DNA of 64,000 nucleotides from Mermis nigrescens (Eukaryota > Nematoda > Enoplea > Mermithida > Mermithidae), in assembly GCA_036768485.1 (NCBI GenBank), contig JAVLUZ010000154.1, forward strand, positions 37,648,042-37,712,041, in the 5' to 3' direction. The position numbers were made by a program, and so were the translations under genes. Each line of letters opens with the position of its first letter. The stretch's first letter is position 1. The notes beneath the pieces were generated by a model that was given only the letters and a program-made list of their open reading frames with translations, had not been told where the DNA came from and did not search any database. Of the stretch, positions 45,452 through 55,829 are shown in pieces.

Positions 45452-45579
45452 CTTAATATAAGCAATTTTTTGTGCCGTTCAAAGGCAACTACTTCTCCCT
45501 TGACCGATTCGCCGAGGCAAGTGGTACAATGAACAACAGCTCCAGGTAGAAAATACTCTTGCTGGTAATCAATAGACAT
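45452..45579 (-). CDS. LSM12: LSM12 exon 1: start codon and LSM domain
   Basis: It starts MSIDYQQEYFLPGAVVHC and continues TTCLGESVKGEVVAFERH and KKLLIL. V.C.TC....V.GEVVAF matches the LSM12 N-terminus. To join exon 2 in frame the exon must end AAG in phase 2, but the next bases are TAATAAAC, where GTAATAAAC would be expected. The only GT is one base earlier, which breaks the frame. One missing G would repair it. Confidence 0.82.
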
Positions 45580-46116
45580 TGACAATTAAGCAATATTAAA
45601 ATGATCCTAAATAAAAATTAAGCTTACAATTCGAGCAAACGTGATGTTATAGCATCCTCAATACCTAAGAAGACTAATATAAACTTTGTGAAAAAATAGA
45701 ATTTTAAAGTTGGTGCATTTCTTCAGATAAGAAACGCAAGTAACAGTCGACTGAACAAAAATGACACGAGATTCAGAGTAATATCAAAATCGTTTCCAAA
45801 AGATTCTAAAAGCGCACCGAATATAAGTAGAGTGGTTGAAAATGAATTTTTCCTAAGTCCTAAGTTGACTCAACTTAAAAATATGGTCCAAACGGAATAT
45901 TCGCATTCCAATAAGAATATAATTTAAACTGCTTTTAGATTGTAGAGCTCCTGAAGAGAAAACGTGGAAAAGATATATATTTGATCAAAATAGACCCAGT
46001 AATAGAGAAGCTACAGAACTTCAAATGTCTCTTTCAATGTTAAAGTAGGTAAAGGCAATTTTATATTACGTCTTCTTAATTCCCGGTCTTCAGCTCATAA
46101 TTCTTAGGCTTAGGCT

Positions 46117-46848
46117 CAGTGTTTTTTTTTGTACTCGGCAAAGATTTTCCCGATGTACAAAGACTTTTTCGGGACCGTCTTTGTACATGTACAAAGATTT
46201 TTGGGGAGAAAAAATTGCAAAAAAGGTCTAAAATTCGAAAATTCAGGCGCTTCGGCGCCGGAATGAGCAATTGTGTTCTTTATATCATTATAATGGCAGA
46301 AATTGCATTTCAAAAGTAAAAATGTCAAAATTTTTCGCGCTTCGCGCCGTTTTAAGACGAGTCTTAGTGATTTTTGCCTACACGCCCAGAAATTAGCTAT
46401 AACACACTACGAAAAGTCGAAGAACTCTGTTTTTACCACACTAAAATCGCTGCTGTACCATATTATAGTACCCAAAAATTTTATGTGTACAAAATGTACA
46501 AAGATTTTAGGAAGACAAAAAACTGTAAAAGGAGTAAAATTCCCAAAATTTGATAAATTATTTGTCCTATATATCTTCAAAATGGCAGAATTTGCATTTA
46601 GAATAGAAAAATGTCAGCATTTTTCTGGCGCTTCGCGCTGTTTTCAGATAATTCTTATTAATTTTGGGCGTCAGAAACCCAGAAATTAGCTAAAATACAC
46701 TACCAAAGATCGAAAATCCTGTTTTACCACACTAAAATCGCTACTGTACTATATTATATTACAAAAATTTGCATGTACAAAATGTACAAAGACTTTTGAG
46801 GACCATCTTTGTACATTTACAAACGGACATTGTACAAAAAAAACATTG
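46117..46848. mobile_element. Family B (GTACAAAG) element, 732 bp
   Basis: The ends CAGTGTTTTTTTTTGTAC and GTACAAAAAAAACATTG are inverted. Flanks CTTAGGCT (46109-46116) and CTTAGACT (46849-46856) are an 8-bp TSD with one mismatch. It contains GTACATGTACAAAGA motifs and three GCGCTTCG-type palindromes and looks like two related halves (46117-46480 and 46480-46848). No transposase is encoded. Confidence 0.83.
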
Positions 46849-48640
46849 CTTAGACTTAATTTAGATGCGAAAAGCTTAAAACATGCTCAGGTCTATATAG
46901 GTACTCCCGCTTACGTCATACAAATGCTTAGGTCGATTTGCGTGCATCTTTGTAGGTTTGAATGGACTAGCATAAATAGGTATGCTTAAATCAGAAACAT
47001 ATTTTTTGCAATATTGTTTCTATAGTCGTGCTCATAGCGTGTCAACAATATGCCAAAAAGGGAATTCTTCAAAGGAAAACTTCCCCAGGCTATTTATCGC
47101 CTATTCTTGCAAATGTGTCGAATGTGGTTCTTTTTTCGCGCAAACCTTGAATGTTTCGAAAAGTCATTGTTGATTTTCAATCAAAATTTTTTCGCGCTTT
47201 GAAATAAGACAAAACCTATCTGCAACAACAACAACAACAGAAACAAGATATTTATTACTAATGCACAACAATGATAAAATACAATACCAACGAAATGTAC
47301 AATCGATGCTAAAATTACGAATTAGTTAGGAAGACCATCTCTCAAGGATTTTAGACAGTTTTGACTTGGACCATATTCAGAAATTACTTCCCAACTATTT
47401 TTGAGTGATGAAAACAAATACAAAATCATACTACATATTTCTTATAACACCTTAAAAGTTTACAACATTAAGTACCTAAAGGATTGAATTCGGGTCTATC
47501 AGTAAAACGGATTAAATGACCAGGAAAATTTTAAAGTTGTAAGTACTTTTTACAAGACATATATTTTTTGCAATAAAAATCCGAAACGTCTAGATTGTGA
47601 AAACCCTGAAAACTCAACAGAATCGCCAAAAGGTAAAAGCCTCGAGGAACCTCAAACGCGAAAAATACCCCAAAATTTGAAATATTTTCAGAAATTCACG
47701 GTTGCAACTCAGTTTTTTCCCAAGCGATTTGGTTCACACTATGAAACATACATAAAATCTTATTCCACATTTCAAAATTTAGTTCACATTTTTAAGAGGT
47801 CTAAAGAACGATCGAAAATGAAGTGCTCATATTGAAAAACTGATGTTTTTTTGCAGAAAATCTATCTTACATAAAACGGCGAGACCCAAAACAAGTTTTT
47901 GAACATTTTGTAATTGTGAATTTAATGCACTTAAATGAATATAACGATCAGTAATATGTTCTATCTCCTTAAACTGCATTTTGAGACTTCACTACTGCAC
48001 TTTAGCCGATTTCTGGAGTCCTATCGAAGAATAAAAACTCAATAATTTATCGAAATGGCGCGAAGCACAAGAAAACTTCCGAAATTTTATCCATCTAAAA
48101 CGCATTTTTTACAATAAAATTTTGCGACGGCGCGGTGCGGCCTAAACATCAATAGCAAGTAATTAAATTGAATCAATCCGGCGCAAAGCGCCGGAAAAAT
48201 TCTTGAAATTTTACCTCTAAAACGCATTTTTGCATTACAAAAATTGTCCAAATCCATTCAGATGATGAGAATTTTCAATCATAGTAAAGTTCTGAAACAA
48301 GCTCTCGATAAAAGTGTTGGGATCCGCACGGCGCAGCCTTAAAATATCAATAACAAATATAAAATTGAATCAATCGGAAAATTTTGAAATTTTATCTCTC
48401 TACAACGCATTTCTATAGACATGAACGTTACTGGGGTTTAAACCAGGTAAGTTGAAATAAACTTAAACAATACAATGATCGATAGCACATTGTCAATCTA
48501 ATAGCTTTACACGCATGCATGTAGATCACAGATTAATACTTTTAGATCATTTTAAAAATTCCTATTAGAAATTAAACTAAGGTCTAATGACTTTTATAAA
48601 AAAAGTTGCTACACCATCATCTTCTATTATCCAGACCTAA
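46849..48640. other. Intergenic region with LINE 3' tail and palindrome-bearing repeats
   Basis: From 47228 CAACAACAACAACAACAG followed by ATTTATTACTAATGC resembles the 3' end of the minus-strand LINE copy near 62590, so a LINE 3' remnant is likely. Two GGCGC..GCGCC-type palindromes occur at 48057 and 48180. No reverse transcriptase was found here. Confidence 0.45.
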
Positions 48641-48676
48641 CGCATCTGAAGACAGAATATGCTGCATGAGAGCAAA

Positions 48677-49310
48677 TTAATTCATCAGAGACCGATTTAT
48701 GTAATCGAGTCTCAAAACGAAAACAATATCGTAAGTCTCAGGCAAAAGAAGTGCACTCAATTCGGATAACTTATTTAGCAGGCTTCTTGCATTGAATAAC
48801 AAACTGTCTGAATTATTTTTCTTAATTTCTAAGTCAGAGACGGAATTTCTCAATAAATCTTTAGAATTTAAGCAAACACAATTCAGTTTGTCAGAAATCA
48901 ATTTTTTCTTTTTTTATCAATGTTGTAACTTTCTACGGGACAGGTAGGGGCAATGACTCACTAAGGGCGAGGCTAATGCTTTTATACACATTTTTCAGCT
49001 GTTTCAACTCGAACAAATTGTGATCAATAATCCAAGTTGTCTCCCCCGCATCCTGTTTTTGGCCGGATTCTGCGTTCAAACGCTGTAGCATTTCATTGCT
49101 ACCAGGTGCGGTCGGGCCTACTGTAAATTTTGGAGCGACGTCCACGCATCTGCGTAATTCCGACGCTAAACTGATCAACTCGTTTTTTGACCACTCTGTA
49201 TCACACTTGACTTTGATGATTCACAGTAAATTAGCGCCATTTGTTCGAGACTTCAAAACAGGTCCTGAACAACGTACACTGACAATCTTTGCGACATCAA
49301 ATGCATAGCA
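48677..49310 (-). pseudogene. LINE remnant: ORF1 C-terminus and ORF2 endonuclease start
   Basis: 49178-48933 reads VGPTAPGSNEMLQRLNAE, then ETTWIIDHNLFELK, the ORF1 C-terminal pattern also seen at 58740-58997 (REALRRLNVE, DWFIDRNLYELK). 48901-48677 reads LLFNARSLLNKLSELSAL, the conserved start of an APE-type LINE endonuclease, then is lost. Frames are broken. Confidence 0.7.
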
Positions 49311-49853
49311 GATGAGAATTTCCTGACATCGCTTTCCAAATCCTAGTTGTCAATAGATAGCACGCAAAAAGTCTCTCAAGACCACCACTGACTTCTTGCC
49401 ATTCACTTCCAACGCATCAACGCGACAGCAGAAACGATCAATTTGTTAACTTCAACTGCTTGAGGTCTAAACAAGGGCATGCTGCAATGGACAACTGATG
49501 ACAAGCTCCATCAAATTATCCAAACAATCCAGTGACTGCCTGCTCAAACGCGGTCAAATGTTTCTCCAGAGCCACAACCTTGTTTTTGAGGGCAACATGC
49601 ACTTCCCCCCATGGGTAAACAACCCGGGGCAAAAGAATAGTTGCCTGCTGACATTTGACGATCTCAAACTGGACATCCCTGAGCTTAGCGCACTTTAAAT
49701 GGAACCAAAAGTCTCACAAATCACAGCAACCAAGCTTCGGGGACTCGTCAATGCCTCGATTGCATTAGGGGGCCAATTGCTGGGCAAGTCGGAGCTCACA
49801 AGATTTGCTTGCCTTTTGCTGCTGGAATGATCGATTGTCATGAATAATAAGTA

Positions 49854-50898
49854 CAGTCGAACTTCAATAATGTGTACACGGATAATGCGTGCATCGGATA
49901 ATGCGCGGCACGGATACGCAGCGCTATCGGGATAACGCGCGCACGGATAATGCGTGCACGGGATAATGCGTTTTCTCGCATAATGCGTACAGTATTGCTA
50001 GGTCCGGACCGAAGGGGCCATGTCAAACAAAAGGCAATAGCATGGGATAATGCGTACTTGGTTAATGCGTAATGCGTACAGCCAATTTCATCCATAGGCC
50101 TATGCCTGCATGCTAAACTACCCGGCTTAATGCACACAGCGTGTATTTTTTCACATCAGATACATGCGATCAGGTCGAAATGTTTGCATCTCTCTGCCAT
50201 CTTTGATGTGCATCATTTAAAATTTTGATACATTTTCTTTTCAACTAAAGTTCGTGTTTATACGAGTACTTTAGTCAAATTGACTTCTGTGTTGTGTGAG
50301 CCTGTTTTCTTAAATGTGTATAATTTTTAGTCTGGATCTTTAGCTTTCTTTGAAAAGCTTAGAATTCTAATTTTTAAGGGCATTTAGCTTTAAGCAAATT
50401 GTTATTTTTGATTGGTCATGGCTTTTTCCAAAAAACAAAGTTTCTCTAGAAACAAATTTAAAAATGTTGACAAATCACTGCAAGTTCTGTGTTTATGCGA
50501 GTACTTTAGGCACATCAAGATGAGTGTTGCGCCTATTTATTTTTTAAATGTGCATAATATTTAGTTTCGTGACCTGGATGATCTAGGAGACACAGAAACG
50601 GTTCCGAGCTATCAGGATTTAAAACTGAGTATATTGAACATACGAAAGTTTTTAATGGCGCAGAGACAATTGTGACACAAAGCTATTCAGTGAAATGAAT
50701 GATATTGGAAATTTTTGTGACTTTTAGCGTGAAAATATGTTAAAGCAGACTTGTATTGCTGATTTAAAAAAAAATGATTTTATCGCATAATGGTGTATTC
50801 CTTGTTAAAAATCTGGGGTATGCGGATAATGCGTGCACTGGATAATGCATACAGAAGGGTTTGGTCCCTTGAGTGTACGCATTAAGCAAGTTCGACTG
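49854..50898. mobile_element. pogo/Tc1-like DNA transposon, 1045 bp, with GATAATGCG subterminal repeats
   Basis: The ends CAGTCGAACTTCAATAATG and GCATTAAGCAAGTTCGACTG are inverted and flanked by TA on both sides (49852-49853, 50899-50900). CAGTCGAAC at a TA target is typical of pogo/Tigger-type elements. Inside the left 250 bp, GGATAATGCGTGCAC-like units repeat at least eight times, and two more sit at the right end. No intact transposase frame is visible. Confidence 0.85.
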
Positions 50899-50900
50899 TA

Positions 50901-51929
50901 TCAATAATCATAATTATGAATTATACTGTGATCCCTAATGGTGTTGATCCTGTACGTGATCTTGACGTATTTATTTATAAAAACTTAAACCATTGAAGGG
51001 AACAATAACCATGCAACTTTTCATCGCGGTCAATCAGTAAGCTATTAATAAAAGTGCAGTAACTGATGCGGCACTGAGGGACCATGAATAAAAAGCATTA
51101 AAGATAAATCAGTCTAGCGAAGCGCCAGAAAATTTTGAAAATTTAGCTTTCTAGAACGCTTTTAGCAATAAAAATCTCAAAACCCTAAAAAATTCTCAAA
51201 AACCTCAAAATTTTTAGAAAACCTCATTCTGTAATAGAGATGAAAGTTTGGGACCCGACAACCCAACCAGGTTGGTTGGCTGAATGCAAAAATCCTCAGG
51301 TTATGGGTTGAAGGGTGCGGCTTGAGAATTTTCAGTCGGGTTAAAAACTGAACTTTCAGATTTTAAAATTCAATTTTTAGCCGCAAAAGTGCCTGGAAAT
51401 GGTTCAAGGTTTGGTTGCGCTTTTTGGTGCTTTCTTATGGCGATTTAGTGACGTTTCAGTTGTGATTTAATGTCACGAATATACTTTACTCCATCTTATG
51501 CATTTCCCTCCATTACGAGCTTACGAACATTTTAGTGCTGTATTTGAATAAGAGTAATAATACAATATTTTTAGCCAATTCCTACCGTAGAAAATGCAAT
51601 AAGCCTAAAATAGCGAAAAACCGAAATTTTCCGGCAGATTGAATTACCTACCTACATATTTATAGATAAATTTGATGGAAACTGGGATTAAATGCCAATA
51701 TTTTCAGCCGCTTTGCTTTGAATCTATCAATCTTCTCAAGGTACCGATTGCTTTCTCCAATGCTGTTATTGAAATTTAAAACGGTCAAAGATGGCAAAAA
51801 ATCTAGTCTAAGTTAAGCATCAATTCCGCAGCTTACATTAGTTCTATTATTTCTTCAAAAAATAGATCCGATTTTTTTAAAATTCAAGAAAACCTTACAT
51901 TTTGACGCTCAAAAATATCGAAAAATTAA
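50901..51929. other. Intergenic region
   Basis: AT-rich, with one GCGAAGCGCC-type palindrome near 51119 and a TTGGTTGG-containing stretch near 51265. No gene was recognised. Confidence 0.4.
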
Positions 51930-52547
51930 GCTTTGTGCAGGGCTGGCAAAAACCCAGATTTGAAAATTTTGCATTTTAGGTTTTTGGGGTTTTCGTGGGT
52001 TTTTTGGTGGGTTTTTACTGATACACACCAGAGTTGTCTGTATACACTTATAAACATTGACTTAGGTATCTTATTTTGACATATAGAGGACCCAACATAC
52101 AAAATAGATCAAGTTCAAAACAAAGCTTTTTCGACTGTTGCTATGCTGATAAGTGATCACATATCTCTATCATCACAATCATCAGTATCCATCATGGTTG
52201 GATCACAAAGCTGATTGGCATTGGTTTTAATGAACACCAGCTTTTGACTGTATCAGTGTTCAGTGAATTTCTCAATTTTGAAACAAAACCCAAGGTTGAA
52301 AAATTTCTTTCCGATGAGGCCGTTGAAATTGCCAACGTAAATACCTACATATGTAATAAGTATAAAAGTTACTGAAATAATTTATTACTGAAAACACGAC
52401 AATTACGAAGGATGTAAAAGAGTAATAAAACGTACGGTCAAAAGAATAAAAGCGTACAGCGAAGACCATTGGAAAAGTACACTACACATGAAACTTAAAC
52501 TTAAAACTTAAAAACTCATCTTCTTTCTCTCGTTACGTATCAATGTG

Positions 52548-52682
52548 AAAGAAAGAAAGAAAATTTATTCAGTAAAAGTATTAAAAGAAAGCACATAAAA
52601 GTATTTAAAAATGCATTGTCAATGTGAACATAATACACAATCTGCATAGAACAAAGTATTTGCATCAAATCAAATCAAATCA
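52548..52682. repeat. LINE 3' tail microsatellites
   Basis: GAAAGAAAGAAAG at about 52548-52560, resembling the tail of the LINE at 62594, and CAAATCAAATCAAATCAAA at about 52665-52682, the tail of the LINE that carries the 52917 RT. Two tails suggest that one LINE 3' end inserted next to another. Confidence 0.55.
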
Positions 52683-52916
52683 AAAGTTTATTTGTCATCA
52701 AACGAAAAAATGGGCAAATAATTATCGACATCAAAACACGCGTGTTATTCTTCAATTACACGAGAAAATTTTTTGATACATACATTATATAATTCCGAAC
52801 AATACCCAAACAACTACCTGCGTGCATAAATTACGGTTTAATTAATGCGAATAATATTAAATCTGGACTAAAAAGTTTGATAGACAAGGACACGTAAAGG
52901 CCAATTAGAAATGCGC

Positions 52917-54377
52917 TTACTTACGGCCCTGAAGAAAAGCATCAAAATCAAGAGTTTTCAATCTCATCATAAACGCTTTCGAGTTAGGAGCTTGTATAAC
53001 ATGCTCAGGCAAAGAGTTCCATACAGAAACAATTCGATTACAAAATTCATATTTTCTAATGTTCAGATTTGATTTGTTTACAATTAGTTTCCGAGAGTTT
53101 GTGGCACGATTTGACCCCGTATTGAGAACAAAAAAGTCTTCAAAAGGCAGTGCTTGAAATTTTATGATAGAATAGGCCATGTTTAAATCAAAATAGAGCC
53201 GTCGAAGTTCTAGGCGTTCGAGACACAATTCCTTCAATCTAAAATCATAAGATAGAGTTTTATCATTGAATAATCGCTTTGTGAACCTTCGTTGTACATT
53301 TTCTACTAAATTTATGTCCTTAATGAGGTAGGGGTTCCAAACTACAGTGCTGTACTCAAGAATGGGCCTAACATAAGTTGTAAAAGCCTTTATCAGCATT
53401 GTGTTTTGTTTTGAAACAAAAGTTCGAAAAATCAGGTTCGAGACTCTCATCGATTTTTTTACTATATATTCACAATGAACTCTAGATTTCAAATTTTTTG
53501 ATATCAAAACACCAAGATCTTTCACATCAGTCGCATCTTTTGGTATTTGAAAATCATCGATTTTGTAACAATATTCAGGGTTAGACCTTCCCATCTGCAA
53601 AACAAAACATTTATCTAATGATATCTTCAGCTGCCACATGTCAGCCCAAGTTTTGATGTGCATCAAATCATTTTGCAAATCGATAAAGTTTGAGGCAAGA
53701 TTATAGATCTTAATGTCATCAGCAAAAAGTGAGATAGAACTGGTGGTCTGACGATCACACAAGTCGTTTATGTACAGCAAAAACATTGTAGGACCTAATA
53801 CACTACCTTGAGGGACCCCACTCAAAACGGGAAGTGAATCAGACAAGGAATTTCCCATTTTAACTTTTTGGGATCTCCCATTCAAGAAAGCTTTCAACCA
53901 GTTCAAGCAAAAACCATTAATGCCATATGCACCCAATTTAACTAGAAGTTTCTTGTGTGACACAGTGTCAAAAGCTTTGCAAAAATCGATGTAGATAGCA
54001 TCAATTGGCAATTTTTCGTCAAGGTTTTTCGACCATTCATTTTTACACTCTAATAGCTGTAAGGCGCACGACTTATTTTTTCTAAATCCAAACTGGCAAT
54101 CACTGAGTAAACTATGCTTACTGAGATGAGTCGTAATGTTTTCATTTACTATCGATTCCATAATTTTGCAAGGGATGCAACAAAGGGATATGGGCCTGTA
54201 GTTTTCCGGCGATGACATGTCACCTTTTTTTGTGTATAGGCATGAAGCTTCACTCCAAAGGGTTGGTATGCTTCCTGTCCTATAAGAAATTTCAAAGATT
54301 GTAGCAAGCGGTTGTGCCAAAAACAATTTGAGTCTCTTGACAAAAAAGGCACATAGGCCATTGGGACCAACTGACAA
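52917..54377 (-). CDS. LINE reverse transcriptase (ORF2 C-terminal part)
   Basis: About 486 codons open. Landmarks in order: LSVGPNGLCAFF, PENYRPISLCCIPCKIME, FGFRKNKSCALQLL, IDFCKAFDTVSHKKLL, GVPQGSVLGPTMFLLYINDL, the catalytic SLFADDIKIY (FADD variant of YADD), LGVLISKNLK, and the thumb/C-terminal KAFTTYVRPILEYSTVVWNP. These are the standard RT blocks of the Jockey/CR1 group of non-LTR elements. The frame is intact to the stop at 52917, but upstream sequence is cut by an insertion, so this copy cannot make full ORF2. Confidence 0.93.
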   Translation of the reverse strand: MSVGPNGLCAFFVKRLKLFLAQPLATIFEISYRTGSIPTLWSEASCLYTKKGDMSSPENYRPISLCCIPCKIMESIVNENITTHLSKHSLLSDCQFGFRKNKSCALQLLECKNEWSKNLDEKLPIDAIYIDFCKAFDTVSHKKLLVKLGAYGINGFCLNWLKAFLNGRSQKVKMGNSLSDSLPVLSGVPQGSVLGPTMFLLYINDLCDRQTTSSISLFADDIKIYNLASNFIDLQNDLMHIKTWADMWQLKISLDKCFVLQMGRSNPEYCYKIDDFQIPKDATDVKDLGVLISKNLKSRVHCEYIVKKSMRVSNLIFRTFVSKQNTMLIKAFTTYVRPILEYSTVVWNPYLIKDINLVENVQRRFTKRLFNDKTLSYDFRLKELCLERLELRRLYFDLNMAYSIIKFQALPFEDFFVLNTGSNRATNSRKLIVNKSNLNIRKYEFCNRIVSVWNSLPEHVIQAPNSKAFMMRLKTLDFDAFLQGRK

Positions 54378-55124
54378 CACTGTTTATTTTTGTACGAGAC
54401 AAAGATTTTGAGGCTCGTACAAAGATTTTCGGAGCCATCTTTGTACAATGTACAAAGACTTTTTGAGGCAAAGTAATAGTAATTTTAACGTTTTTTGGAG
54501 TATTTTTTAGCAAAATTCCTAAAAATTTTCGGCGCTTCGCGCCGAATATCATAATTACATTCTATCTAGCTCCAAGCGCGGGCATTTAACACTCCAAAAT
54601 CTATCTGTAAGCATCTTTATACAGGTTGAAGCATCTTTTACATCTATTTCCACTGTTTTATAAAGATTTTATGCAGAAAAAAGAACTATTAAACAACTTT
54701 GCACTGTTTTCTGCCGTTTGAAGATAAAATTGACTCTTTTATCTTTGCGTAGCATTAAATTCATAAGCAAATTAGTGTCTATTATGAGATTCAGTCAGCA
54801 CATTGCAACCGCTTATTATTTATAATTGTGTAACACAAGTCATTTTAACTTGCTGAGTCGAATTTTATGTGTAATTTCAACCTAAGACTCATGAAAATTT
54901 TGGCGTTTCGGGCCGAAATAATATAAACAGCTGAATTTAGGACAAAATTACACCTTTTGCGAAGCGTGCGGGTCACGGATAACAATCTAGTAGTATGTAA
55001 AAATGTGTACATTCAATTACATATCTATACGTTATATGTACAAAAAAATTGTCGCTCGTACAAAGACTTTTCCGGCGATCTTTGTACATGTACAAAGAGA
55101 GCTCGCACTACAAAAAAAACAGTG
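54378..55124. mobile_element. Family B (GTACAAAG) element, 747 bp, inserted in LINE ORF2
   Basis: The ends CACTGTTTATTTTTGTAC and CTACAAAAAAAACAGTG are inverted. The perfect 8-bp TSD ACTGACAA lies at 54370-54377 and 55125-55132. It interrupts the LINE coding sequence just before the reverse transcriptase. Removing the element and one TSD copy joins KPSLSV to GPNGLC in frame. A GGCGCTTCGCGCC palindrome is at 54531-54543. Confidence 0.9.
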
Positions 55125-55132
55125 ACTGACAA

Positions 55133-55829
55133 TGACGGTTTGAGACGGTTTTAAAGCAACTGAAACAGAAAACAGATCAAATTTAATAGCAAAGTTTTCT
55201 TTACATTTAATTCTACGAGGAATGTAAGGTAAAATGTTGTCATCATTCACAAGAATGATACAAAAAATTTATTAAAAATGTCTGCCCTGTCAAAATCCTC
55301 ATCAATAAATGTACCATCCTGGTTTCGTAGTAGTGGGATTTTCTTTTGACCTTTCAAACGTCGGTTGAAAAAGAATAAAGTTTTTTAGATTCTTTGATTT
55401 CATTAACCTATTTTCTTCATCAGCAAAAAATAGCTTGGAAGCATTCTTTATCTCTTTGCTCAAATTTTTACACTTTTCTAAAATTTCGACATCTCGGCCA
55501 ATTTTGTATTTCTTCCAAAGTCTCCGCTATTTCGTGATTGCAATTTATAGATAAGCGCGGTAAAACTTTTCTACGTCTTTCACTTTTCTTTGGAACAAAT
55601 TCAGCAATGACGAATTCCATAACAGACAAAAAACTTAGGTAAAAATCATTTACAGTAATGGAGGAAGAAAAATAACATCCCATTCAACAGAAGCCAAATA
55701 CATTTCAATTGCTTCAAAGTTCGCTTTTCTAAAATCTAGTACGAAAATAGCTGATTCATTTTTATTTTCGGCTGCTAAGTTAAAAGAAATCATTTCATGA
55801 TCACCACTAGAAAAGGTTCAATTACAGTT
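55133..55829 (-). pseudogene. LINE ORF2 linker between endonuclease and RT
   Basis: Minus-strand fragments include SGDHEMISFNLAAENK, VLDFRKANFEAIEMYL, EFVIAEFVPKKSERRR, LPRLSINCNHEIAETL and IPRRIKCKENFAIKF, ending KPS at the family B insertion. SDH..I.F and F.KANF....L are conserved in LINE ORF2. At least two frameshifts separate the pieces, so the region is not translatable as one protein. Confidence 0.8.

Larger units (their letters stand above)
38515..45579 (-). other. LSM12: Gene: LSM12 homologue, at least 5 exons, internal exon missing or damaged
   Basis: Exons at 45579-45452, 44138-43976, 39825-39675 and 38892-38515 align in order with LSM12. The N-terminal LSM domain has EYFLPGAVVHCTTC, SVKGEVVAFERHKKLL and QFINLELVKEINIV. 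The C-terminal anticodon-binding-like domain has YWDGDSIVVFDKVIIRPPYR and ASHIRKIV. Family knowledge: LSM12 is an RNA-associated partner of ataxin-2, involved in translation control and, in flies, circadian rhythm. The helical segment between the two domains was not found cleanly. A candidate at about 41120-41300 has a frameshift and an in-frame stop. The tail after the domain (about 120 residues, Lys/Asp/Gln/Asn/Thr-rich) is longer than in the human protein. It is either a functional gene with sequence errors or a decaying copy. Confidence 0.78.

Noticed and set aside
50330..50800. Possible transposase remnant inside the pogo-like element
   Set aside because: No frame longer than a few dozen codons and no DDE or helix-turn-helix motif could be read.
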